Assembly (NCBI GenBank): GCA_017532425.1
Contig: JAFXJH010000133.1
Location: 1-37,175, forward strand
Length of the DNA stretch: 37,175 bases
From: Clostridia bacterium
Lineage (GTDB): Bacteria > Bacillota > Clostridia > Oscillospirales > CAG-272
Direction of reading: 5' to 3'
Positions 1 through 7,364 of this stretch are shown in pieces. The notes beneath the pieces are model-generated. The model saw nothing but the letters and a program-made list of their open reading frames with translations, did not search any database and was not told the DNA's origin. The first letter of the stretch is position 1; each line of letters starts with the position of its first letter. Position numbers and translations under genes: made by a program.

Positions 1-993
1 CTCTCCCCGGGAGTTAAAATAGTAGCCGCTCCCCTCTCAAGATGCGCGCTCATACAAAACGAGCATTTTGCAAAAAAAGATATACGCGATGAAAACATCG
101 AAATAGTCGGCGGCATATGGGACGGAAACTGCGACGAAATGGGGCTTGATGCCGTATACGAGGCAAAGCACCGAGAAGATCAGCCGTACAGTCCTTCTCT
201 TTTCAAGGGAAAGCTTATCCGTTTTGCTCACATAGACCGTCTTTCGCTCGAAAAGATGACGGTCAGAAATCCCGTAAGCTACGGAATACAGATCGCAGAT
301 GCAAACGGATTCGTAGTACGCGATATTTATTTTGATTACAACTGGCATTTCGGCACGACCGACGGAGTTCACGTAAACGGTCCATCCTACAACGGTGTTA
401 TTGAGAATCTTTACGGAACGACCAACGACGATATGATAGGTATGACTACCATCGATGAAACTCACGCCGAGGTCACAATGGGCGAGATCGTGAACGTATA
501 CATACACAATATATCCGCATCAAACGGCTATTCGGGTGTCCGACTTCTTTCCGCAGGTAATTTCGATATGCGAAATATCCACATCAGCGGAGTATACGGA
601 GATTACAGACACAATGCCGTGCTCGTTTCGCATCACAACACAAGACCCAACACAAAAATTTGGTTTGACGATATTATAATCGAGCACGTTCGCGCAAACA
701 AGAGCGCAACTCCGCTTACAGAGGACTGCTTCACGTTTTGGGAAAAGGGTGCTATCGAAACACTTCCCGTTATATGGTTCGAAGAAGGGATAAACGTCGG
801 AAACGCCATTCTCCGCGACATAAGCCGTCACGAAACGACCGACACAAAGGGTGCTCTCATACAGCTTGACAAGGGCGCAAATATAGACCGTCTTATAATT
901 GACAACGTGTATCAGACTACTGCTCCAAGCGTTTTTGCACCCAAAATAATAAACCAGGCAAGCATAAAAGAGCTTATTGAGCGTGACGTATAA
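1..993 (+). CDS. GH28-like right-handed beta-helix protein (5' end outside window)
   Basis: The reading frame is open from base 1, so the N-terminus lies outside the window; the first internal ATG is at 139 but coding-like sequence (IVGGIWDGNCDEMG) precedes it. The repetitive short beta strands and Asn/Gly-rich turns match a pectin-lyase fold. The stretch FGTTDGVHVNG followed by GTTNDDMI resembles the GH28 polygalacturonase NTDG and DD catalytic signatures, though NTDG is TTDG here and I see no clear GHG motif. The likely role is cleavage of a galacturonan or related uronic-acid polymer; the exact substrate cannot be told. A transglutaminase-like gene follows 32 bp downstream on the same strand, probably in one transcript. 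Confidence 0.75.
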   Translation, partial: LSPGVKIVAAPLSRCALIQNEHFAKKDIRDENIEIVGGIWDGNCDEMGLDAVYEAKHREDQPYSPSLFKGKLIRFAHIDRLSLEKMTVRNPVSYGIQIADANGFVVRDIYFDYNWHFGTTDGVHVNGPSYNGVIENLYGTTNDDMIGMTTIDETHAEVTMGEIVNVYIHNISASNGYSGVRLLSAGNFDMRNIHISGVYGDYRHNAVLVSHHNTRPNTKIWFDDIIIEHVRANKSATPLTEDCFTFWEKGAIETLPVIWFEEGINVGNAILRDISRHETTDTKGALIQLDKGANIDRLIIDNVYQTTAPSVFAPKIINQASIKELIERDV

Positions 994-1025
994 GCCACGC
1001 GATTTACAAAGTGAAGGGATTTTCT

Positions 1026-2429
1026 ATGAAAATGATTCGTTTTGACGAGGAAGACATTCGTTTTCTTGCCGTAGAGCTTCCCGATTCGGTAAAATATTAC
1101 CACTTCAGCGGAGACTTTGACGGTGAAACATCCGAAATAGACAGATTACTTAAAAAAGATCTTCCCCACGCGCTGAAAAAGCGTCTTGAGATCGAGCGCG
1201 TCATAGCAGAAGGTCTGAAACGTGACTATAATACCGATTTTGATACCTTACTTAACCGTTTGAGGGGTGATTTTCCAAGGATACAGCCTCACACTCTGAA
1301 GGCTCTTACAGAGCTTGGCGGTGTTGATTTTATTCTCAGAAACGGTCAGTACTATTTTCAGAACAGTGCGTATGCTAATATTCTCGTTACCCGAACAGAT
1401 CTGCTGAAAACGCTTGATGAGTATGGAAATTTTCACGAGCCTTCACCTCATATATACGAGGGTCAGCACACAAATGCCGCTATTATGAAGGAGCGCGGCG
1501 GGCGCGCATTTAAATACACGGTATCAATGGAGCTTAGCGTAAACACCGAACACGTCAAAGAGGGAAAGGAGATAACCGTACATCTTCCCTATCCCGCAAT
1601 TTGCGACGAGCAGCCTATGACCGAGCTTTTGGAGTCAAGTCATCCGATTACAGTATCATCATCGGATCACCGCACTGCCGCTATCAAAACGCAGGCTAAA
1701 AAGGGCGAGAAATATTTTGTAACCTTCAGATACGTAAACAGAGCGCGCTACACCGAGCTTGATCCCCAAAAGGTATCAAGTAAACAGCCCACCTTTTTCA
1801 CCGACGAAAAGCTTCCGCAGATCCGCTTTACCCCTTTTTTAAAAGAGCTTGCTCACGGTATTTGTGACGGCGAGAGTAATCCTCTTATAATGGCAAAAAA
1901 AATATACGATCATCTTACAGATCACATTCACTACTCATATATGCGTGATTATTTATATATTGCCAACATCCCCGAGTTTGCCCTTCTTAACGGTCGCGGT
2001 GACTGCGGAGTGCAGGCTATAGCATTTATAACTCTCTGCCGCATTATGGGCATTCCCGCGCGCTGGCAATCGGGTTGCACGGTCGATGGGGATGGTATCG
2101 GAAGCCACGATTGGGCACAGATATACATATCACCCTACGGATGGATACCGGTTGATATTTCTTACGGAGGCGGAGCGCACCGTCGCCGCGACGAAGAAAT
2201 GCGAAATTACTTTTTCGGCAATCTTTCCCCCTTCAGAATGGTCACCTGCAACGATATTCAAGTGCCATTTGATCCTCAGAAAAAATTTATGCGAATGGAT
2301 CCGTATGACAATCAGGTCGGCGAAGCCGAATATTCAGACGAGGGACTCGGATTCGGCACTCTCCACGTTATGCGCAAGCTTATAAGTATGGAAGACGTAA
2401 CCGACGAGTATTTTCCTATCCCCAAATAA
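1026..2429 (+). CDS. Transglutaminase-like (papain-fold) domain protein
   Basis: A 467-residue protein. A GTG at 1011 is possible, but GAAGGGA just upstream makes the ATG at 1026 the better start. Residues about 150-260 look like a beta-rich domain, followed by a transglutaminase-like core. In that core the Cys-His-Asp triad is visible as GRGDCG (Cys327), SHDWAQ (His361) and PVDISYG (Asp377). Members of this superfamily are proteases, amidases or transamidases, often acting on peptide or cell-wall bonds. No signal peptide or membrane segment is visible, so it appears cytosolic. It follows the GH28-like gene and ends at a strong shared terminator. The specific reaction is unknown. Confidence 0.8.
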   Translation: MKMIRFDEEDIRFLAVELPDSVKYYHFSGDFDGETSEIDRLLKKDLPHALKKRLEIERVIAEGLKRDYNTDFDTLLNRLRGDFPRIQPHTLKALTELGGVDFILRNGQYYFQNSAYANILVTRTDLLKTLDEYGNFHEPSPHIYEGQHTNAAIMKERGGRAFKYTVSMELSVNTEHVKEGKEITVHLPYPAICDEQPMTELLESSHPITVSSSDHRTAAIKTQAKKGEKYFVTFRYVNRARYTELDPQKVSSKQPTFFTDEKLPQIRFTPFLKELAHGICDGESNPLIMAKKIYDHLTDHIHYSYMRDYLYIANIPEFALLNGRGDCGVQAIAFITLCRIMGIPARWQSGCTVDGDGIGSHDWAQIYISPYGWIPVDISYGGGAHRRRDEEMRNYFFGNLSPFRMVTCNDIQVPFDPQKKFMRMDPYDNQVGEAEYSDEGLGFGTLHVMRKLISMEDVTDEYFPIPK

Positions 2430-2433
2430 AAGC

Positions 2434-2468
2434 AAAAAGTTGTCTGTATTTTTTACAGACAACTTTTT
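2434..2468. terminator. Bidirectional intrinsic terminator
   Basis: A perfect 15-bp stem (2434-2448 with 2454-2468) has A-runs on one side and T-runs on the other. It lies between the convergent transglutaminase-like and phosphohydrolase genes, so it can stop transcription from both strands. Confidence 0.9.
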
Positions 2469-2471
2469 ATT

Positions 2472-3272
2472 TTAATTAATCACACCGAAGAAATGCAGGA
2501 TATTCATATCCTCTATCATTTTACTTCCGTGACTTCCGTTTCCGCCTTCTGTCAGATGCTGACCGTGGTCGGGTGAATACGTCAGAAGAGTACGGTGATC
2601 TTTATAATTTTCTTTAATCGTTTCGGCAATACGTGCAAAGCCCTCTGCTTCAAATGAAAGTGCATTCAGAGCTTGCTTTGATTCGGGACCGTGGCTGTGT
2701 GATGCCGAATCGTAATTGAACACGTGAATACTTATAAGGTCATAGCAGTCCATTGCTATCAGCTCCATCGCCTTTTCCTGCGTATCGAGTGAGCTTTTCA
2801 TTTCAAACATATCGAGCTCTCTCCCCTTGAAGATATGCACGAAAGTAGAATCCTCCTGTGCAACTATAGCAACGCGCTTCCCTGCCTTTATAAGCTGATC
2901 GTACAAGGTATCGCAGGTAAGCTGAGGACGGACATACGTACGTATTCCGTGAACCTCGGGGTCAACACCGGTATACATCGAAGCGTGTGCAACCGGTGTA
3001 ACCGATTCTACCGTACTCAGAAAAGGAACTGCCATAGTCGTATGTCTATACACCGGGGCGAGCAGGCTTGGATATTTTTGCCATATATACTGTCCGACAG
3101 CGTCCGCGTGGTAAAGCACCGCACGGTCTGCACTTCCGCCCATTTTATCCTTCAGAATATTTGACACCCACGAAATAGCGGGAGCATAGCTTTCGGGGAG
3201 CACAAAATCCATACACTGAGCAACTGTTGCCGCAAAATGTTTAAGCGGATAGAGATTATAATGGTCTGCCAT
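2472..3272 (-). CDS. Alkaline phosphatase superfamily phosphohydrolase (NPP-like)
   Basis: A 266-residue protein with the order of motifs seen in type I phosphodiesterase/nucleotide pyrophosphatase-like enzymes. A first metal-binding Asp lies around residue 57 (YHADAVGQ). The nucleophile region is STVESVTPVAHASMYTG, residues 86-102. Then come YDSASHSHGPES and a C-terminal SPDHGQH...GSHG metal site. It probably hydrolyses a phosphodiester or phosphomonoester using two divalent metals; the substrate is unknown. At 266 residues it is shorter than most NPPs and has no secretion signal, suggesting a compact cytosolic form. The start has a clear AAAGGAG site and its own sigma-A promoter. Confidence 0.8.
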   Translation of the reverse strand: MADHYNLYPLKHFAATVAQCMDFVLPESYAPAISWVSNILKDKMGGSADRAVLYHADAVGQYIWQKYPSLLAPVYRHTTMAVPFLSTVESVTPVAHASMYTGVDPEVHGIRTYVRPQLTCDTLYDQLIKAGKRVAIVAQEDSTFVHIFKGRELDMFEMKSSLDTQEKAMELIAMDCYDLISIHVFNYDSASHSHGPESKQALNALSFEAEGFARIAETIKENYKDHRTLLTYSPDHGQHLTEGGNGSHGSKMIEDMNILHFFGVIN

Positions 3273-3308
3273 AATATTTCTCCTTTGATACTAATTTTAT
3301 TTAAGGCT

Positions 3309-3337
3309 ATTATATATTAAAGCTAAGACAATGTCAA
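3309..3337 (-). promoter_or_regulatory. Sigma-A promoter of the phosphohydrolase gene
   Basis: On the minus strand, TTGACA (3332-3337) and TATAAT (3309-3314) are separated by exactly 17 bp, both perfect consensus, upstream of the start at 3272. Confidence 0.85.
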
Positions 3338-3492
3338 TATTTATTGCCTTAAAACGACAACGAAGCTTTTTATTGCACGTCTGTTGCGACGACATTGATC
3401 TTGCGCTCTACGCTCTTTTCTCCTCATCTCTTCTGCGCAAAATCTGCAAATGCAAGCATTTGCGAAGTTCGAATTTTAACGTACTCGCATAT

Positions 3493-3529
3493 AAAAAACA
3501 AAGCAGGACTTCGTCCTGCTTTGTTTTTT
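3493..3529 (-). terminator. Perfect 17-bp hairpin terminator in the first repeat copy
   Basis: Arms 3493-3509 and 3513-3529 pair perfectly around a 3-base loop. The stem is GC-rich near the loop and A/T-rich at its base, as in a rho-independent terminator. It follows the isolated tRNA 3'-end copy on the minus strand. Confidence 0.8.
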
Positions 3530-3650
3530 ATCGGAGTGAGAAGATTTACGAACTTAATTTTGCGCCGATGTTTATTCTTTCCGCTAATCTCTTCTGCGCA
3601 AAACCTGCAAATGCAAGCATTTGCGAAGTTTAAATTTTAACGTACTCGCA

Positions 3651-3689
3651 TATAAAAATAAGCACAGCGTTGCTGTGCTTATTTTTATA
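3651..3689 (-). terminator. Terminator of tRNA-Pro(CGG)
   Basis: Arms 3651-3668 and 3672-3689 form a perfect 18-bp stem with a 3-base loop and a T-rich distal arm on the minus strand. It begins 2 bases after the tRNA 3' end. Confidence 0.85.
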
Positions 3690-3691
3690 TA

Positions 3692-3765
3692 TCGGAGTGA
3701 GAAGATTTGAACTTCCGGCCTCTTGGACCCGAACCAAGCGCTCTACCTAGCTGAGCCACACCCCG
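3692..3765 (-). tRNA. tRNA-Pro (anticodon CGG)
   Basis: The reverse complement folds into a full 74-base cloverleaf. The acceptor stem is CGGGGTG/CACTCCG, the D stem GCTC/GAGC, the anticodon stem CTTGG/CCAAG around the loop TTCGGGT, the variable loop AGGCC, and the T stem GGAAG/CTTCT around TTCAAAT. The discriminator base is A, and CCA is not encoded. The anticodon CGG reads proline codon CCG. A perfect-consensus promoter lies upstream and a hairpin terminator directly downstream. Confidence 0.95.
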
Positions 3766-3784
3766 TTATTTTTGATACCCATAG

Positions 3785-3813
3785 ATTATATCACATCAAA
3801 ACAGAAATGTCAA
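3785..3813 (-). promoter_or_regulatory. Sigma-A promoter of tRNA-Pro(CGG)
   Basis: Minus-strand TTGACA (3808-3813), a 17-bp spacer and TATAAT (3785-3790) end 19 bp before the tRNA 5' end. Confidence 0.88.
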
Positions 3814-3902
3814 CACAAAAAAGAAATATTTTTCATTTTTTATTCTGTTTTTTATTTACTAAGCTTTTACCGTTTTTTTCGTCAATCATTTTTATAAAAA
3901 GA

Positions 3903-3931
3903 TTGAATTTATCCCGAATATATGCTATAAT
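3903..3931 (+). promoter_or_regulatory. Sigma-A promoter of the GH2 gene
   Basis: TTGAAT (3903-3908), a 17-bp spacer and TATAAT (3926-3931) precede the GH2 start codon at 3968. Confidence 0.75.
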
Positions 3932-3967
3932 TTCCTTGACAAAATATTTGAAAGTGAATTTATAGCT

Positions 3968-5674
3968 ATGTTATTTCCCGAAACGTTAAATTCCTGCGAA
4001 ATTCCTCTTCCCGAGTATCCGCGTCCACAATTTGTGCGAGACAGCTATTTATGTCTGAACGGATATTGGGATTACATAATCAGCTCCGAAAACACTATTC
4101 CCAAAGAATACGAAGGAAAAATAAAAGTCCCCTTCTCTCCCGAAAGTCCGCTTTCCGGAGTAAACAAAAAGCTCGGTATAGCCGAAACCCTTTGGTACAG
4201 AAAAAGCTTTGATCTCACCGAGGATTTTATGCGTGACAGGCTTATAATAAACTTTGGCGCTGTCGATTTCTTTGCCGACGTTTACGTGAATGCCTCGCTT
4301 GTCGGATGCCACGCAGGAGGATACACCGCGTTTTCCTTTGATATCACCGACTTTGTTCACATCGGAGAAAACGAGATCATCGTTGCCGTACGCGACGAGT
4401 CTGACACGTCATATCATTCCCGCGGAAAGCAAAGAGAAAAGCGCGGCGGCATATGGTACACCTCTCAAAGCGGAATATGGCAGACAGTATGGCTTGAAAG
4501 TGTTCCCGAGCGCTATATTTCATCTCTTCTGATCGTTCCGTCTATCGAAAATTCATCAGTATCGATCACTATAAGATCTGACTGCGATACAAATGCCCTG
4601 ATAGAATTCAGCGGCAAAAGCTATACTGCCAAGGTTAACGAGCCTTGCGAGATCCATCTTGACAGCTTCACAGCGTGGACTCCCGAAACACCGCAGCTCT
4701 ACAGCTTCTCGGTAAAGCTTGAAAAAGACCGTATAGAGAGCTATTTTGCAATGCGAAGCTTCTCTGTCGAAAAGGACGAAAAAGGTGTAATGCGTCTTTT
4801 CCTTAATGGTAAGCCATATTTCCACAACGGTCTTCTCGACCAAGGATATTTCGGAGATGGAATGTACACTCCCGAAAGCGACGAAATGATGATATCCGAC
4901 ATAGTGCGCACCAAGGAAATGGGCTTCAATATGCTCAGAAAGCACATAAAGATCGAGCCTATGCGCTGGTATTACCACTGCGACCGTCTCGGTGTGCTCG
5001 TATGGCAGGATATGCTAAACGGCGGTCGCCATTACAATCCGCTTGTGATCTCAACTCCGCTTATAACGAAGATACACTTTAAAGACAGCCACTATTCCTG
5101 GTTTGCAAGAAGCGACAGGGCAGGCCGCGACGAATATTACCGCGAGCTTGAAGAAATGGTAACTCAGCTTATAAACGTGCCCTCTATTGCCATGTGGGTG
5201 CTTTTCAACGAGGGTTGGGGGCAGTTTGATGCCGAAAAGGCTTACGAAAAGCTACTCACGCTTGACAAAACAAGAACGGTAGACCACGCAAGCGGTTGGC
5301 ACGATCAGGGCATCGGCGACATTCAGAGCTTACACGTCTATTTTATGAAATACAAGTTTATCCCCGACAAGCTTGGAAGAGCGGTCATCCTCAGCGAATT
5401 CGGCGGATACAACTACCGTATTGAGGGACACTCTTACAGCAAGCGAAATTTCGGATACAAGCATTTAAAGAGTGCGAAAGAGCTTAAAAATTCGCTTGAA
5501 TCTCTTTACAGAGACGAAATTTTCCCCGCTATCGACGAAGGTCTTGCCGCTGCCGTATACACGCAGCTTTCTGACGTAGAGGACGAGGTAAACGGACTTA
5601 TCACACACGACCGTGCCGAAACCAAGCTTCCGACCGAAGAGATACGCAAGATCGTAGAATACAAAAACAGTTAA
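3968..5674 (+). CDS. Glycoside hydrolase family 2 (beta-galactosidase/beta-glucuronidase type)
   Basis: A 568-residue retaining beta-glycosidase. The N-terminal sugar-binding jelly roll (about 1-190: LNGYWDY, WYRKSFDL, VRDESDT) leads to a short Ig-like domain and a TIM barrel from about 290. The acid/base Glu415 lies in FNEGWGQ and the nucleophile Glu477 in LSEFGGY. It removes non-reducing beta-linked sugars (galactose, glucuronate, mannose or arabinose); the family alone does not say which. It is short for GH2, lacking the extra C-terminal domains of LacZ, and has no signal peptide. The ribosome site is weak (AAAGTG). An MBL-fold gene follows 24 bp downstream, probably in one transcript. Confidence 0.88.
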   Translation: MLFPETLNSCEIPLPEYPRPQFVRDSYLCLNGYWDYIISSENTIPKEYEGKIKVPFSPESPLSGVNKKLGIAETLWYRKSFDLTEDFMRDRLIINFGAVDFFADVYVNASLVGCHAGGYTAFSFDITDFVHIGENEIIVAVRDESDTSYHSRGKQREKRGGIWYTSQSGIWQTVWLESVPERYISSLLIVPSIENSSVSITIRSDCDTNALIEFSGKSYTAKVNEPCEIHLDSFTAWTPETPQLYSFSVKLEKDRIESYFAMRSFSVEKDEKGVMRLFLNGKPYFHNGLLDQGYFGDGMYTPESDEMMISDIVRTKEMGFNMLRKHIKIEPMRWYYHCDRLGVLVWQDMLNGGRHYNPLVISTPLITKIHFKDSHYSWFARSDRAGRDEYYRELEEMVTQLINVPSIAMWVLFNEGWGQFDAEKAYEKLLTLDKTRTVDHASGWHDQGIGDIQSLHVYFMKYKFIPDKLGRAVILSEFGGYNYRIEGHSYSKRNFGYKHLKSAKELKNSLESLYRDEIFPAIDEGLAAAVYTQLSDVEDEVNGLITHDRAETKLPTEEIRKIVEYKNS

Positions 5675-5698
5675 TTTCAGATCACAAGGAGATAAGAT

Positions 5699-6511
5699 AT
5701 GGTAAAGCTTCATATGCTGAAATCTGTTACTGATACTATCAACACTTCTTTTATAATCGAGGACGGAAAAAATCTTATCGTTTTCGACGGAGGTTTCCAA
5801 AGCGAGGCTGAATATTTACACAGCTATCTTTCCGAGCTTGGCGGCGTTGTAAACGGTTGGTTTCTGACTCATATGCATTCCGACCACGTTGGCGCAATAA
5901 TCAAAATATTAAGCGACTACCGCGACATTACGGTAGAAAAAATTTATTGCAATTTTCCTTCCGACGAATATCTTGAAAAATGCGAGCCCGACAGATCTCC
6001 AGACTCCACTCTTGCTTATGCCGAGCTTTTCAGAAAAACCGTTGCCGACCAAAAGGCATGTCAGATAACGGTAAATGAGAATGACTGCTTTGATTTCGGA
6101 GAAATTTCCGTCCGTGTCCTCTTAACTCACGAGGGAGCGACGGGAAGCGTCAACAATTCATCCTGCGTATTTTCCGTAGAAGCAAACGGCAAGAGAATTC
6201 TTTTCCTCGGCGACCTCGGAGAAAGCGGCGGAGACCGTCTTTTGGCAAAGGTTGACCATAATCTTCTCAAATCCGACTACGTACAGATGGCGCATCACGG
6301 TCAGGACGGAGTCGGCAAAAACGTATACGAGGTCATCCGTCCGAGATTCTGCTTATGGTGTACGCCGTCCTGGCTTTGGGCAAATTTGGGCCCCAACGGA
6401 TACGACACGGGCATTTTCAAAACCATCATTGTCCGCGGATGGATAAGCTCTCTTCGCTGTGTTGAAAAGCATTATCTTATGACCAAAGGCACGCACGTTA
6501 TTGAACTGTAA
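5699..6511 (+). CDS. MBL-fold metallo-hydrolase
   Basis: A 270-residue metallo-beta-lactamase-fold protein. The metal-binding motif THMHSDHVG (His58, His60, Asp62, His63) is intact, followed by LLTHEG and LFLGDLGE for further ligands and a late MAHHGQDG. The layout resembles ComEC-like or general MBL hydrolases. The substrate is unknown; coupling to the GH2 gene suggests hydrolysis of a sugar-derived ester or lactone, but that is inference. The start has a perfect AAGGAG site. No signal peptide is present. Confidence 0.82.
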   Translation: MVKLHMLKSVTDTINTSFIIEDGKNLIVFDGGFQSEAEYLHSYLSELGGVVNGWFLTHMHSDHVGAIIKILSDYRDITVEKIYCNFPSDEYLEKCEPDRSPDSTLAYAELFRKTVADQKACQITVNENDCFDFGEISVRVLLTHEGATGSVNNSSCVFSVEANGKRILFLGDLGESGGDRLLAKVDHNLLKSDYVQMAHHGQDGVGKNVYEVIRPRFCLWCTPSWLWANLGPNGYDTGIFKTIIVRGWISSLRCVEKHYLMTKGTHVIEL

Positions 6512-6514
6512 ACA

Positions 6515-6554
6515 AAAAAACATTGGAGATATCAGAAATTCTCCAATGTTTTTT
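6515..6554. terminator. Bidirectional terminator
   Basis: A 15-bp stem (6515-6529 with 6540-6554), A-rich and T-rich at its base, separates the convergent MBL-fold and HTH regulator genes. Confidence 0.88.
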
Positions 6555-6559
6555 ATTAT

Positions 6560-7177
6560 TTAATCCAAAGCAGGCTCAAAAAGCTTGAACGCAGTTTCGG
6601 ACATTACGAAAACATCCTTATCTCCGCCGAGTCTTCCCTTCCTTGCCGAAACGAATATTCCCTCGTCAAGACCGGTTATAAGCGCAGGCTTGCCTTTTAT
6701 AACGACTATCGCTATCTCGTCTGCCTCTCTTTTCGGTCTTACCAGAATATTTTCCTCTCTCCTCGGAGTAGACATTCCGCCAAACATATAAAGCTGTTCC
6801 CAGTACAGAGTTTTATCATCTCTGCAGTGTATATGCGTACCCTTGCCCGCTGATTTTTTTGTAAGGTATATCACAATTTTTTTATTTTTAAAAGTGAAGC
6901 GGATAGTATTCACATACTCGCTTTCTTCGGTGATTTCTCCGAATTTGCGGTAATAGCTGTAAAAAGAAAGCTCATTTTCACTCACACATTCCATTACGTC
7001 CGAAACATTACATGAAAGTGCGGTACATATGCTTGCAATCGTTTCTGTTGTTACCGTTTCGTTTTTCGAAAGCTTTGCAAGTGTGCGCGAGCTCATCCCC
7101 GTAAGCTCCATAAGCTCTGTTTTACTTATCTTTTTATCAACGAGCGTCTTCCAAAGGTTTGAATAACTGATATACAT
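6560..7177 (-). CDS. Cro/C1-type HTH transcriptional regulator with unknown C-terminal domain
   Basis: A 205-residue protein. The frame extends to 7228, but AGGAGAAGAAAT places the start at the ATG at 7177 (MYISYSNLWKTL). Residues 1-65 form a compact helix-turn-helix of the Cro/C1 type (ISKTELMELTGMSSRTLAKL...SDVMEC). The remaining 140 residues are beta-rich and not recognised. It lies between the GH2/MBL pair and the GH43 operon and may regulate one of them or itself. An inverted repeat next to its promoter (7249-7264) supports autoregulation, which is inference. Confidence 0.78.
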   Translation of the reverse strand: MYISYSNLWKTLVDKKISKTELMELTGMSSRTLAKLSKNETVTTETIASICTALSCNVSDVMECVSENELSFYSYYRKFGEITEESEYVNTIRFTFKNKKIVIYLTKKSAGKGTHIHCRDDKTLYWEQLYMFGGMSTPRREENILVRPKREADEIAIVVIKGKPALITGLDEGIFVSARKGRLGGDKDVFVMSETAFKLFEPALD

Positions 7178-7213
7178 ATTTCTTCTCCTCCCACTTTTTC
7201 TTTCTGCATTTAT

Positions 7214-7242
7214 ATTGTAGCATATCATTACAGATTTGTCAA
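7214..7242 (-). promoter_or_regulatory. Sigma-A promoter of the HTH regulator
   Basis: Minus-strand TTGACA (7237-7242), 17 bp, TACAAT (7214-7219). Confidence 0.82.
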
Positions 7243-7248
7243 TATATA

Positions 7249-7264
7249 TTTACAAAAGTAAATA
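7249..7264. promoter_or_regulatory. Possible operator upstream of the HTH regulator
   Basis: The inverted repeat ATTTAC-AAAA-GTAAAT sits 6 bp upstream of the -35 box, a plausible binding site for a dimeric regulator. No footprint is known; this is inference from position and symmetry. Confidence 0.35.
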
Positions 7265-7276
7265 AATATTTTCAAA

Positions 7277-7310
7277 ATTAAAGAAGCAGCTAAAAAGTTG
7301 CTTCTTTAAT
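7277..7310 (-). terminator. Terminator of the GH43 operon
   Basis: A 12-bp stem (7277-7288 with 7299-7310) is followed on the minus strand by a T-rich tract. It lies 55 bp beyond the GH43 stop. Confidence 0.7.
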
Positions 7311-7364
7311 GATTGATAATAACACTACAGATTGTAAATATTTCTGTAGCAAGCCTTTCGGCTA

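Larger units (their letters stand above)
3426..3708. repeat. 161-bp tandem duplication including a tRNA 3' end
   Basis: Two copies lie at a constant 161-bp offset. Shared blocks are ATCTCTTCTGCGCAAAA (3426 and 3587), an 8-bp palindrome GCAAATGC/GCATTTGC, GTACTCGCATAT (3481 and 3642), and CGGAGTGAGAAGATTT (3532 and 3693). In the second copy the last block is the 3' end of the tRNA-Pro; in the first it is an isolated 16-base copy. The hairpins between the blocks have unrelated sequences but nearly the same length. The roughly 450 bp from 3338 to 3784 hold no convincing protein gene; the small open frames here are repeats. Confidence 0.85.

Noticed and set aside
3395..3640. Small plus-strand open frames over the tRNA repeat region
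   Set aside because: They cover the 161-bp duplication and terminator hairpins; the repeated peptides are simply repeated DNA.
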